Both the position numbers and the translations under genes were made by a program. Shown one piece after another: positions 44,315-55,869 of a stretch of DNA of 64,000 nucleotides. The notes under the pieces were generated by a model, which saw only the letters and a list, made by a program, of their open reading frames with translations, did not search any database and was not told where the DNA came from. Each line of letters opens with the position of its first letter. Position 1 is the first letter of the stretch. Source of the stretch: Undaria pinnatifida (lineage: Eukaryota > Sar > Phaeophyceae > Laminariales > Alariaceae); contig JABAKD010000008.1 in NCBI GenBank assembly GCA_012845835.1, positions 15,615,223 through 15,679,222 on the forward strand, read 5' to 3'.

Positions 44315-45075
44315 TGTTAACGGGAGGTGGTTGTAGAATTTTTATACTTGTCAGTTAGTAACCATCATTGTCGTTAATTGATTAGTCTACACAAAACAGT
44401 TATCTGTTATGCATTGCAAGTTGTTCGTACAAAATTCAGTTTTACAGGTCTGTTAGATGTCGTTTGTCGATACAGTATTTGGCATGTAGAAGTCTCAGCA
44501 ACAATATATTTTGGATATAGTATGCACAGCAGCTTACACGCTAATCATATCCAGAATCTGGTACATACATGTAGTCAGTACTGGTACATTAAGAGGGACA
44601 GTCTTCGATATCCGTTTGGAACCGGTAGCATATAGGGTCATAATTCCATTAGATGTTGCAAAAATTGCAATATAGACTACATAGTGTCATGTGTTTATAC
44701 CTTGGAATTATATCGCTTAGCACCGCTGCTTGAGGGTCCAATCATTTATTTTGTTTACACGGGATTCTGAGAGTCTTTGTCTTTGACCTACGATCGGACG
44801 CGCAGGCGCTCCGCCCCCATGTGGTCACTTCAACTTGCTCACCATCAGCTCTCGTTTACTGAGCAAATTTATCAGTCAATGAAGATAGGCCTGGGGTCGC
44901 CAACCACTTTCTTCCCTTATGTGAATCTGTTCTACCGTCACATTTGACCGTGAGTCTGCGGATAGCCTCTTAAAATTATTAACGCTGTGTTTTTTATTGG
45001 TCATCAGTAAGCTAACCGACGCAAGCGTATACCAGCTACGAGCTGACACACGCTGCACACGGCCACCAAAAATAT
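44315..45075 (+). repeat. Copia 3' LTR
   Basis: Partner of 37445-38222, starting TGTTAA and ending near GCACACGGCCACCAAAAATA. The many substitutions and small indels between the two LTRs point to an old insertion. The target-site duplication is not evident at either edge. Confidence 0.8.
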
Positions 45076-45289
45076 AAGATTAACCCCACCCTCGTCTAAA
45101 TCCCCCTTTCCACTATCTCTCTCCATCTCTTCAAAATTACTACTTCTCCCCGCTTCGCCCACAAGAGCTGCTCGCCGTCCCCACCTCCCCACATGTCCAC
45201 AACGAGGTTTTACAGAAAGCGAATCCGCAGAAGCAAAAGAGCAAAGAACACGGATGAACAAGGAACGAAACACACGGGCGATATCCAGC

Positions 45290-45630
45290 GCAGGCGGTAC
45301 CGTTTGAACGATATCCAGTTTGGCCGGAGTGTTTTGGGCGTTATACAGAGTTGGCGGTAAGTTCTGGGCGGTATCGAGGGTTGGCGGTATTAATCGGCGG
45401 TAGGCGGTAATTACAAGCTATAGCGGGTTTTTTTCGGCCATATTGCAATACATTGGTACTTTCTTATTGGAATTTGGCGGTATTTTCTAGGCGGTAAGCG
45501 GTATTTTGTTTTTCGGCGGTCACGACTTTGGCGGTAGGCGGTAATTACACAATATATATGGCGGTAAAACCCAAAAATACCGGGACCGCCCAACAGCGCG
45601 GTAATTTCACGCCGGGAAAAATACCGACCT
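45290..45630 (+). repeat. GGCGGTA-motif repeat, copy 4
   Basis: The densest cluster: AGAGTTGGCGGTAAG, GGGTTGGCGGTATTAATCGG, CGGTAGGCGGTAATTACA (twice, near 45397 and 45532), TTTGGCGGTATTTT and others, about a dozen motif occurrences. The right part turns to the complementary motif (AAAATACCG, AAATACCGACC), so it has some inverted character. Confidence 0.6.
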
Positions 45631-45639
45631 TAACCCTGC

Positions 45640-46185
45640 AAATATGCCAATAAAAGTACAAGTCGACAGTAGTAAGAGGAGTAGCAGGTGTGTGTAAGCG
45701 TATACCAGGTACTTGTTATGGAATCAAGGATGTACCAACCGCCGGTAGCAAAACAGGGCTACATATGACAGGTATAAACATGCAAAGTACAAAAATTCTT
45801 GTAGCAGTATCATCATTGCTGAGCATACAACAAAAATTACAGGGTACAAGGTATATCCTTGTACCAAACAGGTGATCTACCAGGGACCATGTACCAGTAT
45901 CATATTAAGATGGGCATGCTAACAATACTTGAGAGATGAATTGTTGCAGAGTACTTGTACATAGTATGCGTCGAATTATGGTACATATTATGTGTCGAGG
46001 CGAGGGCGCTTGCGGACTGGGATAGCATACACCTAACCACCCCCCCCACCCCCCCCTCGAGAGGCCGAAAAATAAAATTTTGAACTCTTCTTGTTTTCGT
46101 ATATGATTAGTGTGGCAACCTTTATCGTTCCAAAGAGGCATGCACTCCTCACATTAACGATAAACAACGTAACATTACATATCAC
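45640..46185. other. Interval without a gene
   Basis: GTACCA/GTACAAG-rich at 45700-45990 and a C run at 46040-46056. No gene recognised. Confidence 0.3.
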
Positions 46186-46189
46186 ATCC

Positions 46190-47660
46190 CTTGTATATAT
46201 TACAAAAAATGAAATGCACTCCAGCCGTGAGATCGAAGATTTTGTCGAAACTCATCCTTGCAAGCTGTGTGTGATACTCCGATCGCGCGTATTGCGGGTG
46301 TGTGTCCTCATTAAAGATGTAAGTCGGTAACTCTATTTGCAACTACAGTGTAGCTATCAGGGTGAAAAGGGGGATGTTAGTCAGTCTGTGCGCGGAAATT
46401 ATGAAACCCTTTGTTGAAGGGGACAAAATCTGACAGCTGTGGAAAGAAATGCATCAGTTCATCCAGTGTATCGTGTATGTCATTTAACCGGTGCGGGGAG
46501 GGCGATGTTTTTAAGGGCGTGGGGGACTGGGTTTGAACGAGAGGGGGCGGGGGGGCGGGGGGGCGGGGGGGGCGGGGAACGGGCGGGGCACCTCAATCTC
46601 TGCGTGGAAACTATAAATCATATGGGGGACAAATCTGACGGTTGTGGAAGGCATGCACCAGTTTATCATTAATGCCCTGTACGTCGTACAACCAGTGAGG
46701 AGAGGGCGGAGTGCTCGACTGAGTGGGGGGCGTTTTTTTTTTGTTTTTTTTTGGGGGGGAAAGGGTTTTTTCAACAGCCTTAGGTCGCATAATGTAGGGG
46801 CATCCTATTCGCGCGGTGCTAGGTCTAGGCGATGGTGCGGGTGGTGAGGAAGGAGGGGACGTTGGGGGGGGGGGGAGGGGATGAACTGGAGCAACGGCAT
46901 GGATTGCTAGAAAAATAATTAGGTTACATCAACTGCTTGGAAGACTTAAGTGTCAATCACTCAGGCAGATTTCAATTTAAGGTGGGGGGTTTAAACAAGA
47001 GGGAGCGGGGGAAATAAGAGGGAGGCCGGGGGGAGGGGGTTGGGGGGAAGGAAGGGTTTTTATAGGGTTAGGTTCCATAGATTTGGGTGCTTCCTATACG
47101 TGTGGTGCTAGGTCTAGGCGATGGTGCGGGTGGTGGGGAAGGAGGGGGCGTTGGGGGGGGTGTTTCGGGGGGTAGAGCAGCAGGGGGGGATTAATTGGAG
47201 CTTCGGCATAGATGGCTAGAAAGATAATGAGGTGGTACCAATTGCGTGGAAGTGTTTTTTTCTCTGGCAGATTTCGATTTTAGTGTTGCGTTTGATCAAG
47301 AGGAAACGGGGAAAAAGAGGGGGGGGACGGGGGCGGCGGAAATAATTTAGAACTGCGGCATGGGTGGCTAAAAACATACCGAGGTGATATATACTGCATG
47401 GAAGTAATTATTACTCTGGCAGATTTCGGTTTTTGGTGGGGCGTTCGAACAAGAGGGATCAGTGGGGTGGAGGGGGGGGTGGGGGGACAACTCAATATGT
47501 GCGCGGAAACTATAAGTCCTTCAAGGCCTTAGGGGACGAATTGACAGTTAGTTGTAGAAGGAATACATCACTTTATATCGCTTGCCTGGTTTTGTAAAAT
47601 TTTCCTACAGATTTGATGCTAGGTGTGGCATACAACACAATTTTTAGGTATGGCATACGA
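46190..47660 (+). mobile_element. Fold-back family, copy E1 (forward arm plus centre)
   Basis: The end near 46205 reads AATGCACTCCAGCCGTGAG. It is followed by the GATCGCGCGTATTGCGG, CTACAGTGTAGCTATCA, GTCTGTGCGCGGAAA and GACAAAATCTGACAGCTGTG blocks. Several internal modules follow, each with the GTGCTAGGTCTAGGCGATGG block and G runs (46545-46575, 46870, 47025, 47150). The last part, near 47590-47640 (CTTGCCTGGT..TTTTCCTACAGATTTGATGCTAGGTG), matches the centre of copy C at 19345-19385. No matching reverse arm follows, so E1 is half of an element. Confidence 0.7.
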
Positions 47661-47786
47661 CGTGTCATGGCTTTGAAATTTGTTATTGTAGATGGATCGC
47701 AAGATTTAAAATTATCAGTCGATAGGTACCACCATCTAGTTACCATGGTTTTACCGTGCCGATGTGGGGCTCTGACGTCGCTAATA

Positions 47787-48035
47787 TATTATAAAAATTA
47801 AAATACACTCCAGCTGTGAGATCGAAGATTTCGTCGAAACTCATCTTTGCAAGCTGTGTGTGATACTCCGATCGCGCGCATTACGAGTTGTGTGTCCTCA
47901 TTAAGGATATAGGTCGGCGACTCCCCTTACAGCTACAGTGTAGCTATCAGGGTCAACAGGATGATTTTAGTCAGTCTGTGCGCGGAAACTATAAAACCCG
48001 TTTCTGAGGGGGACAAAATCTGACAGCTGTAAAGG

Positions 48036-48066
<31 letters not shown>

Positions 48067-48720
48067 CCCGGTTTTGATCAAAAGCGAGCGGGTTTGGAGG
48101 GGGGCGGGGGGGGGGGAAAGGGGCAATTTGTGCATGTAAGCTATAAATCCTTTCGAGGGGATAAATCTGACGGTTTTGGCACCAGTATATTATTGGGGGC
48201 GGGGGGGGGGGGGGAAGGGGGGTTGGGGCGGGGGGGGGGGGGGGCAGCTCGATATGTGTCTGGAAACTATACATTATTTTGAGGGGATAAATGTGACATT
48301 TTCGGAAATAATACATCAGTTTATCATGTATATCCTGGGGTAAGTCGTACAATCAGTGAGTAAAGAGAGGGTGGAGTGTTCGAGGGGGTGGGGTTGGGAT
48401 GGGTTGGGGGGGGGAGAAGGGGGCGTTCGAGGCGGGGGGGGGGGGGGGGGGGGGGACACAGCGGCATGGATGGCTCTCGAAAGATATCCTGTGCGTGAAG
48501 TGTTTATTTATGTGGCGGATTTCGATATTTGGTGGGGCGTTTGAGCAAGGGAGAGCAAGAGGGGGGGGGGGGGGGGGGGGGGAAGATTATTGAGGGGGTT
48601 TAGGTGACGAATAATATTCAAATACACTTCGGCTGTGAGATCAAAGATATGTATCAGCTTGTTATACGCGTGGTGCTAGGTCCAGGCGATCGTGCAGGTG
48701 GTCGGGAAAGAGGGGGCGTT

Positions 48721-48755
<35 letters not shown>

Positions 48756-49210
48756 ACACAGCGGCATGGATGGCTCTCGAAAGATAATGAGGTGATATCC
48801 TGTACGTGAAGTGTTTATTAATGTGGCGGATTTTGATATTTGGTGGGGCGTTTGAGCAAGGGAGAGCAAGAGGGGGGGGGGGGAAATTTTAGGAGGTTTA
48901 GGTCACAAATAATATTCAATTACACTTCGGCTGTGAGATCAAAGATATGTAGCAGCTTGTTATACGCGTGGTGCTAGGTCTAGGCGATCGTGTAGGTGGT
49001 CGGAAAAGAGGGGGCGTTGGAGTGGGGGGGGGGGGGGGGGGGAATATAATTGAAAACTACGTCATGGATGGTCAGAAAGATAATGACGTGATATCAACTG
49101 CGTATATATGTACCAGGTAATTAATATAGAAGTATCACACACAGCTTGCAAAGATGAGTTTCGACAAAATATTTGATCTCACAGCTGGAGTGTATTTTCA
49201 TTTTTATAAT
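47787..49210. mobile_element. Fold-back family, copy E2 (both ends)
   Basis: The forward end at 47787 is AAATACACTCCAGCTGTGAG; the reverse end at 49150-49210 reads ATGAGTTTCGACAAAATA then CACAGCTGGAGTGTATTTTC. The right arm is only about 75 bases of family sequence, so the arms are unequal. The interior holds an A23 run next to G7 (48036-48066) and G runs of 8 to about 30 (48430-48455, 48560-48585, 48725-48755, 48870-48885, 49025-49042). A module with GGCATGGATGGCTCTCGAAA is repeated at 48463 and 48763, and a CACTTCGGCTGTGAGATCAAAG module at 48627 and 48927, giving an internal tandem period of 300. Confidence 0.75.
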
Positions 49211-49800
49211 ATTATTTTTTTACAGCAGTGGCAACTAGCTAGTAGCGACACACCGGTGTACAGGATACGCACAAACAAACGCAGGTAGCAGGCGAGGTGT
49301 AAATATCATCAGGTGCTATTTAATAGAGTTGGTGCTGAGATATTCAAGTGCTACCGGTACACTATACCGGTGTTGTACAGCACTACCACCGCAGTTAACA
49401 GAGAGGGGTCTATTAATAAAATAGGTGCCTCGTCCAAATAGGGCACTCAAGTCCCCCCCACGGCACACACAAAGCAACGGCTGGAGTCGCCTGTGCGAGC
49501 AAGGACTGGACTGCAACTCGGCCGCAAGGCAAGGCAAAAAACACATTGGTGGTACCCCATGGTATTCCCACAGGTACGAGTGTGATACCAGTACCATGCT
49601 GATGATTATAAGCTCTCAAGGCTTTACCACACAGCTACAAGAAACAGTTACTGTATTGTCCGCGCACCGCGTGATAAAACCCGCCGATACCACGGCTGTT
49701 CGGGGCCTCCTGCTCCACCTACTGTAGGAGCGAGCTCATAGATATTTTGTACCACTTCCTACGGCTGAAGTCGACGTCACTACCCAGCCGTGGCTTATAA
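49211..49800. other. Interval without a confident gene
   Basis: Opposed frames (49316-49597 -, 49425-49727 +) of 93-100 codons overlap without recognisable domain. Confidence 0.25.
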
Positions 49801-49805
49801 GTTGC

Positions 49806-49975
49806 TATATGGAAGGCCTTGTATCTAGCAGGGTGGGAGGGGGACGGCTGCCTACCGTCCCCCGTGTTCGGATTTACACGTAATTTAATATGCATGGCGT
49901 TTTAGCGCTATGGAAGGCATCTTATCTAGCAGGGAGGGGGGGGCAGCTGGCTACCGTGACCTGTTCGGCATAGAC
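49806..49975 (+). repeat. Tandem duplication, period about 100
   Basis: TATGGAAGGCCTTGTATCTAG..GGGAGG at 49808 is repeated as TATGGAAGGCATCTTATCTAG..GGGAGGGG at 49909, each followed by a GGCTACCGT / TGCCTACCGT and a GTTCGG segment. Confidence 0.55.
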
Positions 49976-50529
49976 TATATGTTTATATCGTGTTTAGTAC
50001 ATGCATTACTTTTATTTACAATTCATTGTGGCGAATTAGGAAGGGACGGCGTCAGGTAACCCCCCTCCTCTGTCAGGGGGCTCGGAAGTTTAAAAATTGA
50101 CGTGAGGTGTCGGACAGAAAAAAATCGGGCGCCCTCGGTCGAAGTTATTATTTTTTCCTTCATCTTTACTTTGTATGTTGTGTGCTTACATAGAATTCCT
50201 GCAGCCCGCCCGTGGATTTCCGCGTGTTTCACCACCACCGCGGTGAAAAGCGACATCGGCAGTCATAATACGTACACAGTCCATACCCATTATTATTACC
50301 GCAAGGACGCCCGTCGTAGCATTTACCGTCCAACACTACAACTCGGATGGAGGTTTGGCACCACCGCTGCTGTAGACAGACAATTTACAGTGTTAGCAAG
50401 TCCGTAATAACTAGCAAGTGCTTAGCAGTCCGTTCAAAGCGTTCCGCAACGGATAACTTCCGCGATAGCCCTTCACCATGCTAAAACAACTGTGGAAGTT
50501 CCGAGGTAATTCGGGGCGTGTGGCGAAAA

Positions 50530-50640
50530 CAAGGCGCGGTGTCGTACATAAGAAATTATTTAGGAATTATTTAAGACACCGGTGTCGCAGTTACGGAATT
50601 ATGACACCCGTGTCGTAAATAGCATTGTTGCCACTTTATT
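50530..50640. repeat. Second palindrome cluster (GACACCGGTGTC)
   Basis: AAGACACCGGTGTCGCAGTTA, GACACCCGTGTCGTAAATAG and an upstream GGTGTCGTACAT resemble the palindrome-bearing units of 22916-23640, including the TTACGACAC/GTGTCGTAA arms. This indicates a dispersed family, not a local array only. Confidence 0.45.
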
Positions 50641-50723
50641 CACACTGCACCAACCAGAGTGTAGTTGATATTTCACCGTTTCCGCTTTAGCGAAACCCAA
50701 ACTGACCAAATGGATTTGGTGCT

Positions 50724-51534
50724 TTAGGCCATTTCCTATACAGTCGCATTCTGGCTGTCGAAAGCGGCCCCTTTCGACTGGCTTTTTTTTCAACTCGATT
50801 CTGCTGGTCCTTCTTTTTATCGCCTGTCGAGTCAATTTTATAGTTTTTGTGCTCTTATCTTCCTAGAGGCTGTTGGTGCGAGGGGGTACTTCTACTGTAC
50901 GGCAGTCGAAATCAGTAGGCAGCTCTGTGCTTCGCGCTTTCTCCGCGAGCAACGGCTCGACGAACACTCGTCTGCTCGTCCCAGCGAGTTGGTGGGTTTT
51001 ATTTTAGCCGAAAGCCGCCAATGCTGTGTTCATGGAGTTGCGCTCGGCCGAGGGCCGCCCAAGTTACAGCAGGCGCAGCCGTTGTTGGCAGCATGGGATC
51101 CATACAGCGCGCTGCTGCCGTCATGTGACACATACATGCTGCTGGCGATCGTAGCTAGGAATGCCCCACGCCGACTTGCTGCGAGAAGCAACAGCAGCGA
51201 TAGCCAAGCCAGCGTCAGCGCCTTGTACGATAATGCAGTGTGGTACCTGGTATGGGTTTGTGGCTGTGTGGCCGTGTGGGTTTGTGTTTGTTGGTGGGAT
51301 GAGCGATGCGATCGGCTAAAATAACACACGTAAAACTTTTTCGACAGAGGTTTTCGACTGAGGATCCAGTCGAAACCTCGATTATTACGACTGGATCCGC
51401 CAGTCGGAATTCTCAGTCGGAAAAAGTTGAGTCGAAAAAGCTATTTTTCCACGGAGTAAGAAAGCCTTTTTTTGGGCTTCAGTCGAAAAAGGCCGTTTTC
51501 GACTGACAAATCCGACTGTGTAAGGAATGGCCCT
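50724..51534. mobile_element. Non-autonomous TIR element (MITE-like)
   Basis: The left end TAGGCCATTTCCTATACAGTCG (from 50725) and the complement of the right end (TAGGGCCATTCCTTACACAGTC, from 51534) form imperfect inverted repeats of about 45 bases, continuing to a CTGTCGAAAGCGGCC / CAGTCGAAAACGGCC block. The ends carry TA on both sides, consistent with a TA target as in the Tc1/mariner group, though GCT on both sides is an alternative 3-bp duplication. Subterminal AGTCGAAA/TTTCGACT motifs recur on both strands at 51340-51500. No transposase is encoded. A minus frame at 51030-51329 (99 codons) lies inside and is unrecognised. Confidence 0.65.
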
Positions 51535-51874
51535 AGCTACAAATGAAGGAATGCGGCCGGAGAACAGGACCAAGGAAGCCTTACGGGAAATCCTTTACCG
51601 CGGAAAAAAAAAAAAAGTTTGGATTTTGCTCAAAATTCGCCATCTAAAGTACCTTATTAGTGCCGTAGTAAGGTAGACCAAACCGGTACCCTACTACTAC
51701 ATGATGAAGCGAAAATATAAGAGGTTATTACTGCAGTACGTACATCTAGTATAAGAGTTCAGATAATTTTTGGCATGTTAATTGATTATACATGATACCG
51801 GTAGGTACCATAACCATGTGCCATCTGATTTATGGTTATCCTTTATGAAACTTACTAAAGACGGGCGATCGACA
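51535..51874. other. Interval without a gene
   Basis: A run of about 14 A lies near 51605. No gene recognised. Confidence 0.3.
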
Positions 51875-51945
51875 TAGTACGCAGGTTGCAAAGATGATAT
51901 CGACTTTAACTTCGTCGAACTCACAGCTGACGTCGTTAGAATAAG
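51875..51945 (-). mobile_element. Fold-back family, copy G (worn end only)
   Basis: GCAGGTTGCAAAGATGATAT, CTTCGTCGAACTCACAGCTG and a short A/T tail correspond to the terminal 70 bases of the reverse arm. It is the most diverged copy, so the family has been in this locus a long time. Confidence 0.4.
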
Positions 51946-52381
51946 TTAATAAAAAATGCAACCCTGATTCCAATGGTGTAACCCTAGGTTTTAATTTAGT
52001 TCTAAAAAGAGGTCGACGAGCGCATCGCGAGAAGAAAGGTCGGGGCAAAATACAAATATATTGGATTGAGGCCACGAGGGGATCCAAGCGACCCCCAGTC
52101 CCCGGTTTTCCGGCAACTCTAATATCTAGATGTTATATCGGAACAGTAAAACACATGGCCAGATCAACACGCTGCGGTTAGAGCTTCGGCTGGTCCGTGG
52201 AACACAGACCCGGAAATCCACGGAAAAAGGGCTTAATCCACAGATGCTACGAGTCTCTTCATATCGAAATCCCTAATAAGAAGAGGGAAAGCAAGGGGAC
52301 CAACGCAAATTAGTTGATGGCGGTCACGAGTGTCTTGCAGCACGAGCTCCTACAACTGCGACACAGATACTGTCATACGTT
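51946..52381. other. Interval without a gene
   Basis: No recognised gene or repeat. Confidence 0.3.
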
Positions 52382-52936
52382 TTGTACCAAAACTTTTCTA
52401 CTACTGTAATACAGAATCCTACTACCTACCGTAGAACAAACACGATTATGGCGACAGCTACTACGAATAGTCCACGCGGTATACCCAGAATCTTGCTTTG
52501 TGTTATGTACGGAAGATCTGACTTGCGGTGGGACTGGATTTCTAGAAGAAGAGCTGCGCTTGCCTACTACAAGGATTTGTTTCGCGTTTAATTCTCGCGA
52601 GGAATGAAGACGATAGTGCTGCCAGAGAAATAAATTACTGCGGAAACAAAACCATGTATTCTACAAGCGTTCTCCACTGTGTGGGCCCGCCACGTCAAAC
52701 CCATGCTGAAACCTGGGACCGAAATGAACTTGGGTTTGCCCATCTGCGAGGCATACCAGATAACATACACGAACGACAACCTCACCAACAATGTCGGGGG
52801 ACTACGACCTATTACAACTGCTTGGTTTTATATGCCGTCTACAGATAGTTGCCTCAATATTTACCCTGTTCGCCTTCCAATAAGCTTACACGATACTTTC
52901 ACAAGCACACCATTCGAACATTCAGCTGAAATGTGA
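52382..52936 (+). pseudogene. Coding relic with two in-frame stops
   Basis: One frame is protein-like over its whole length but for TAA stops at about 52589 and 52631. 52382-52588 includes TNSPRGIPRILLCVMYGRSD and AALAYYKDLFRV. After the stops it reads RGMKTIVLPE and AETKPCILQAFSTVWARHVK, then PMLKPGTEMNLGLPICEAYQ, ITYTNDNLTNN and TAWFYMPSTDSCLNIYPVRL, ending TGA at 52936. I do not recognise the family. It could be a retroelement fragment, a worn gene, or an exon set with short introns. No strong splice sites are seen at the stops. Confidence 0.35.
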
Positions 52937-54180
52937 CATCTATCTGCCTCGTACGTAACCAGGCCATGTAGACTAAAGCACTGCATTATGTTCAAATCGG
53001 TTAGAGACGCGCATGGCCGTCAGCACCGCGGAGGGACGCTGAACGTGTTCTTCACATTCAGAAGTCTGCTACATTAGTCAACACATACGGAGTACGAGTA
53101 CAAAGGAACAAACACCGCCGGAGAAATTTATCCACCGAGACAAGTCCTACTACGTGAGAGAGACAAGACGTGCGGACAGCGTATAATGAGATGATCGACA
53201 CCTTTACAGCACGGACGAACGGAGGTAAAGGGGCACCGATGAGAAGTCTGTGCTGATTGCTTATGTACAGCAGTGAGATACGGCATTTTGCGCTGGTTAC
53301 CCGACGAGCATTACACGAGTACACCCCAAAAGGAACGAACCACGAAAAAGGGAAACGAAGTCGAACGTAATCGCCTACTCACGGTGTTCGCCTGCCACAC
53401 AGCCACCGTCCCCATCGCTCCAGTCAGCAGGTGCGTGGATGCCACTTATTAGGTTGGAGGTGTCGGCGCTGGAAACGGAGGCACCGAGAGAGATGAGCCC
53501 AACGCCGAGAATCCTTCTTGTAGGTAAATTCATTATGCTGACCGACGATCTTGGCAGTAAAAGAAGAGCGCAACGCGCTGCTGGAGAGAATAAGCGGTGC
53601 TATGCCCGCGAGCGTGAGGGCGTGACGTGAGTCGCGGACGGAAGGCGATGAACACGGAGAGCCGGGCTTGGTCGGTGCGCAGAACCACAGTGTCGACTCC
53701 AGGAATGGGCAAGGGGGGCGGGTGTCAGAGCCATGCGAGCGGGACTGTTGGGTTCTTCGGCAATTTATGACCCTGATTGGACTGTTAACCGGTATATTAT
53801 AACACAACGAACGAGAAACACGCAAGATACACGGGTCATCGCGATACGCGAATATGCCAGCTGTAATATACTCGGCACAAAAAAACGATCAAGATCCTCG
53901 GCATGATAACCCAACCCGGGAGCTTAGTTCGCACGTGAAAACGAAACGTAAAATATCTGCGGCAAGACGCTATTGGGCTCGTTCAGCCCGACGCATTCCT
54001 CGCTCCAACTGTGATTTATTATCGGAGTGGGGACATCTGCTTAGTCTACTGGTCTAGAGGGTACGATGTGCCACAATACAGGAAACCTACTACAGATACT
54101 CTGTGACCCAGACTGGGTTTATTATTTTTGGGGAGGGTGCCTGATGCACAAAATTCAACATATTCTCCTGGTACCTGGTG
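52937..54180. other. Interval without a confident gene
   Basis: Overlapping frames (53058-53324 -, 53424-53825 -, 53854-54057 +) have no domain. Nothing else recognised. Confidence 0.25.
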
Positions 54181-54620
54181 TATATTATAAAAATTAAGAT
54201 ACACTCCAGCTGTGAGATCGAAGATTTCGTCGAAACTCATCTTTGCAAGCTGTGTGTGATACTCCGATCGCGCGCATTACGAGTTGTCTTGTGTGTCCTC
54301 ATTAAGGTATATGTAACGGCTGCCGCATTTCTTTTTGTGCAGTGATTATAAGCATGTCTCCCTTGGTACATAGCCTCCTACTTTCTACTCGTACAAATTG
54401 TACTTGTACCCTATGATTACATGTACTCCTGCTGTACATTTTTGTCGTAGAATACCGGGCTGGTCCCAATTTTTTTTCATTGACAAATGTGTCATGGATT
54501 CTGACAAAAAAGCGTCAAAAGTGCATGAGAGCCATTCTAGGTATCACCGACCTATATCCTCAATGAGGACACACAGCCCGTAATACGCGCGATCGGAGTA
54601 CCACGCACAGCTTGAAGTAT
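54181..54620. mobile_element. Fold-back family, copy F (short, both arms)
   Basis: Forward end: AAGATACACTCCAGCTGTGAG, then CGATTTCGTCGAAACTCATC-type sequence, GATACTCCGATCGCGCGCAT and TTGTGTGTCCTCATTAAGG (54181-54310). The inverted partner at 54545-54620 starts CACCGACCTATATCCTCAAT and stops after GTACCACGCACAGCTTG, lacking the last 60 bases. The interior of about 235 bases is unrelated to other copies, with no G/C runs. So copies share ends while interiors differ. Confidence 0.65.
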
Positions 54621-55374
54621 TTTTTCAAAAACTTGAAACAATTGGAAAATAAAAAAAAAGTCAGATAAAAAAACAAAGAGAATGTAAGTTTTATATTTTC
54701 ATTATTTATTTTTAAATTAAAACCCTTCTCCGGAACAACCAACAATGAGCAGCTCCCTCCTGAGACAAAATATATTAATAATAGTATACTTTTTGCCACA
54801 GTAACACGCGGGTGATCGGCATGTCGGTATCCTTCCAGCCACCCGATTCGAGCAACAACAAGATCTCTGCGACCACCACACCATTGCAGCCCGTCGCGAG
54901 GGACCTATGCACTACCGCATGACTCATCAAGTGAGTGCTCGTCAATGAAGATTCGGGGCTCGTTTCCAGTCTCTGTATGTCGAGAAATCGTGCCTCTTTG
55001 AACTCGTGTGTGTGCGATATTACAGCAGCAGTGGTAAGCTCCCTCGCCCGATTTAGGCTAGGTAGCCTCCTGAAAGACTAGCGGATGTCCCACATTTGTG
55101 CGCTGGTCGCGCAGTGAGCGTGAGTTGGATACCCTTTACTGTGGCTGGTGAGCCACGGAGCAACTTCCATTGGGGACATCCGAGATAAGAAAAAAAGCGA
55201 TTTGCGTGGAAAAATTCGTACTCACATCTGTACTGTGTTGTTCATTTTTCACCAAAAAAAGGAGCGGCGCAATAGAAACATTTTAAAGTCAGCATTCACG
55301 TAGAGACTACAATCTGAGTTTCGGGATTATTTATTTGTGCGAAAACCGAATTCGTCGATGAAGCGCCATATTCG
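54621..55374. other. AT-rich interval without a gene
   Basis: A/T-rich at 54600-54790. No recognised gene. Confidence 0.3.
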
Positions 55375-55600
55375 CTAGACGGTTTCAAAGTCATTGATGC
55401 AAACAAAGTAGTAGCCGTAAAACCTCATGCCATCCATGTATGTGGGAAGAGTCTGCTTCCATCCACGCTTAGCCTTGCAAATAAACGCATTTGGAAGCCG
55501 AGGAGGATATGTATCTAATGCCGTAGTAGGGCGTGTTTTGCCCGAGCAATATGCCAAACCCAACAATGGAACGAAGGCGGGAGTTGAGAAAACTGGCACA
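55375..55600 (-). CDS. Short unrecognised frame (opposed pair)
   Basis: A 74-codon minus frame includes FVPLLGLAYCSGKTRPTTAL and PTYMDGMRFYGYYFVCINDF. The opposite strand (55427-55768) is also open for 113 codons (RGGYVSNAVVGRVLPEQYAK). Both look reasonable; only one, if any, can be real. No domain, no splice support. Confidence 0.2.
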
Positions 55601-55836
55601 ACCCAAAGAAGGCTCTTAAATCGGGTATATACCTCGTCGTACGTCGATCGTCAATTAATTTGTGTTTGTACACTATATTACGTCAAATTTGTGCTTTTTA
55701 CACTATATTACTACTCGTTCTGCTGCTGCTTGCTGCTCTGTCTAGCAATAATTCAGTGCAGTACGTAAAGTACTCTACCAGTAGTGCGGCCCGCGGTCTC
55801 TCTTGGCTCTCTGGCGGCCCCACCACAGGCTGACCG

Positions 55837-55861
55837 TCAATGGAGCTGTCAGCTCCATTGA
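55837..55861. other. 11-bp perfect hairpin
   Basis: TCAATGGAGCT, loop GTC, AGCTCCATTGA. There is no T run after it and no gene end beside it. Confidence 0.45.
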
Positions 55862-55869
55862 GCCACTGC

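Larger units (their letters stand above)
37445..45075 (+). mobile_element. Ty1/copia retrotransposon, degenerate
   Basis: Two related LTRs bracket a plus-strand interior with gag, protease, integrase, RT and RNase H in the copia order. About 7.6 kb in all, somewhat longer than the usual 5-6 kb because of a long 5' leader, a 3' tail of about 690 bases and a tandem duplication. Frames are broken throughout and the LTRs have diverged visibly, so the insertion is old. It lies next to GGCGGTA-motif repeats on both sides. Confidence 0.85.
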
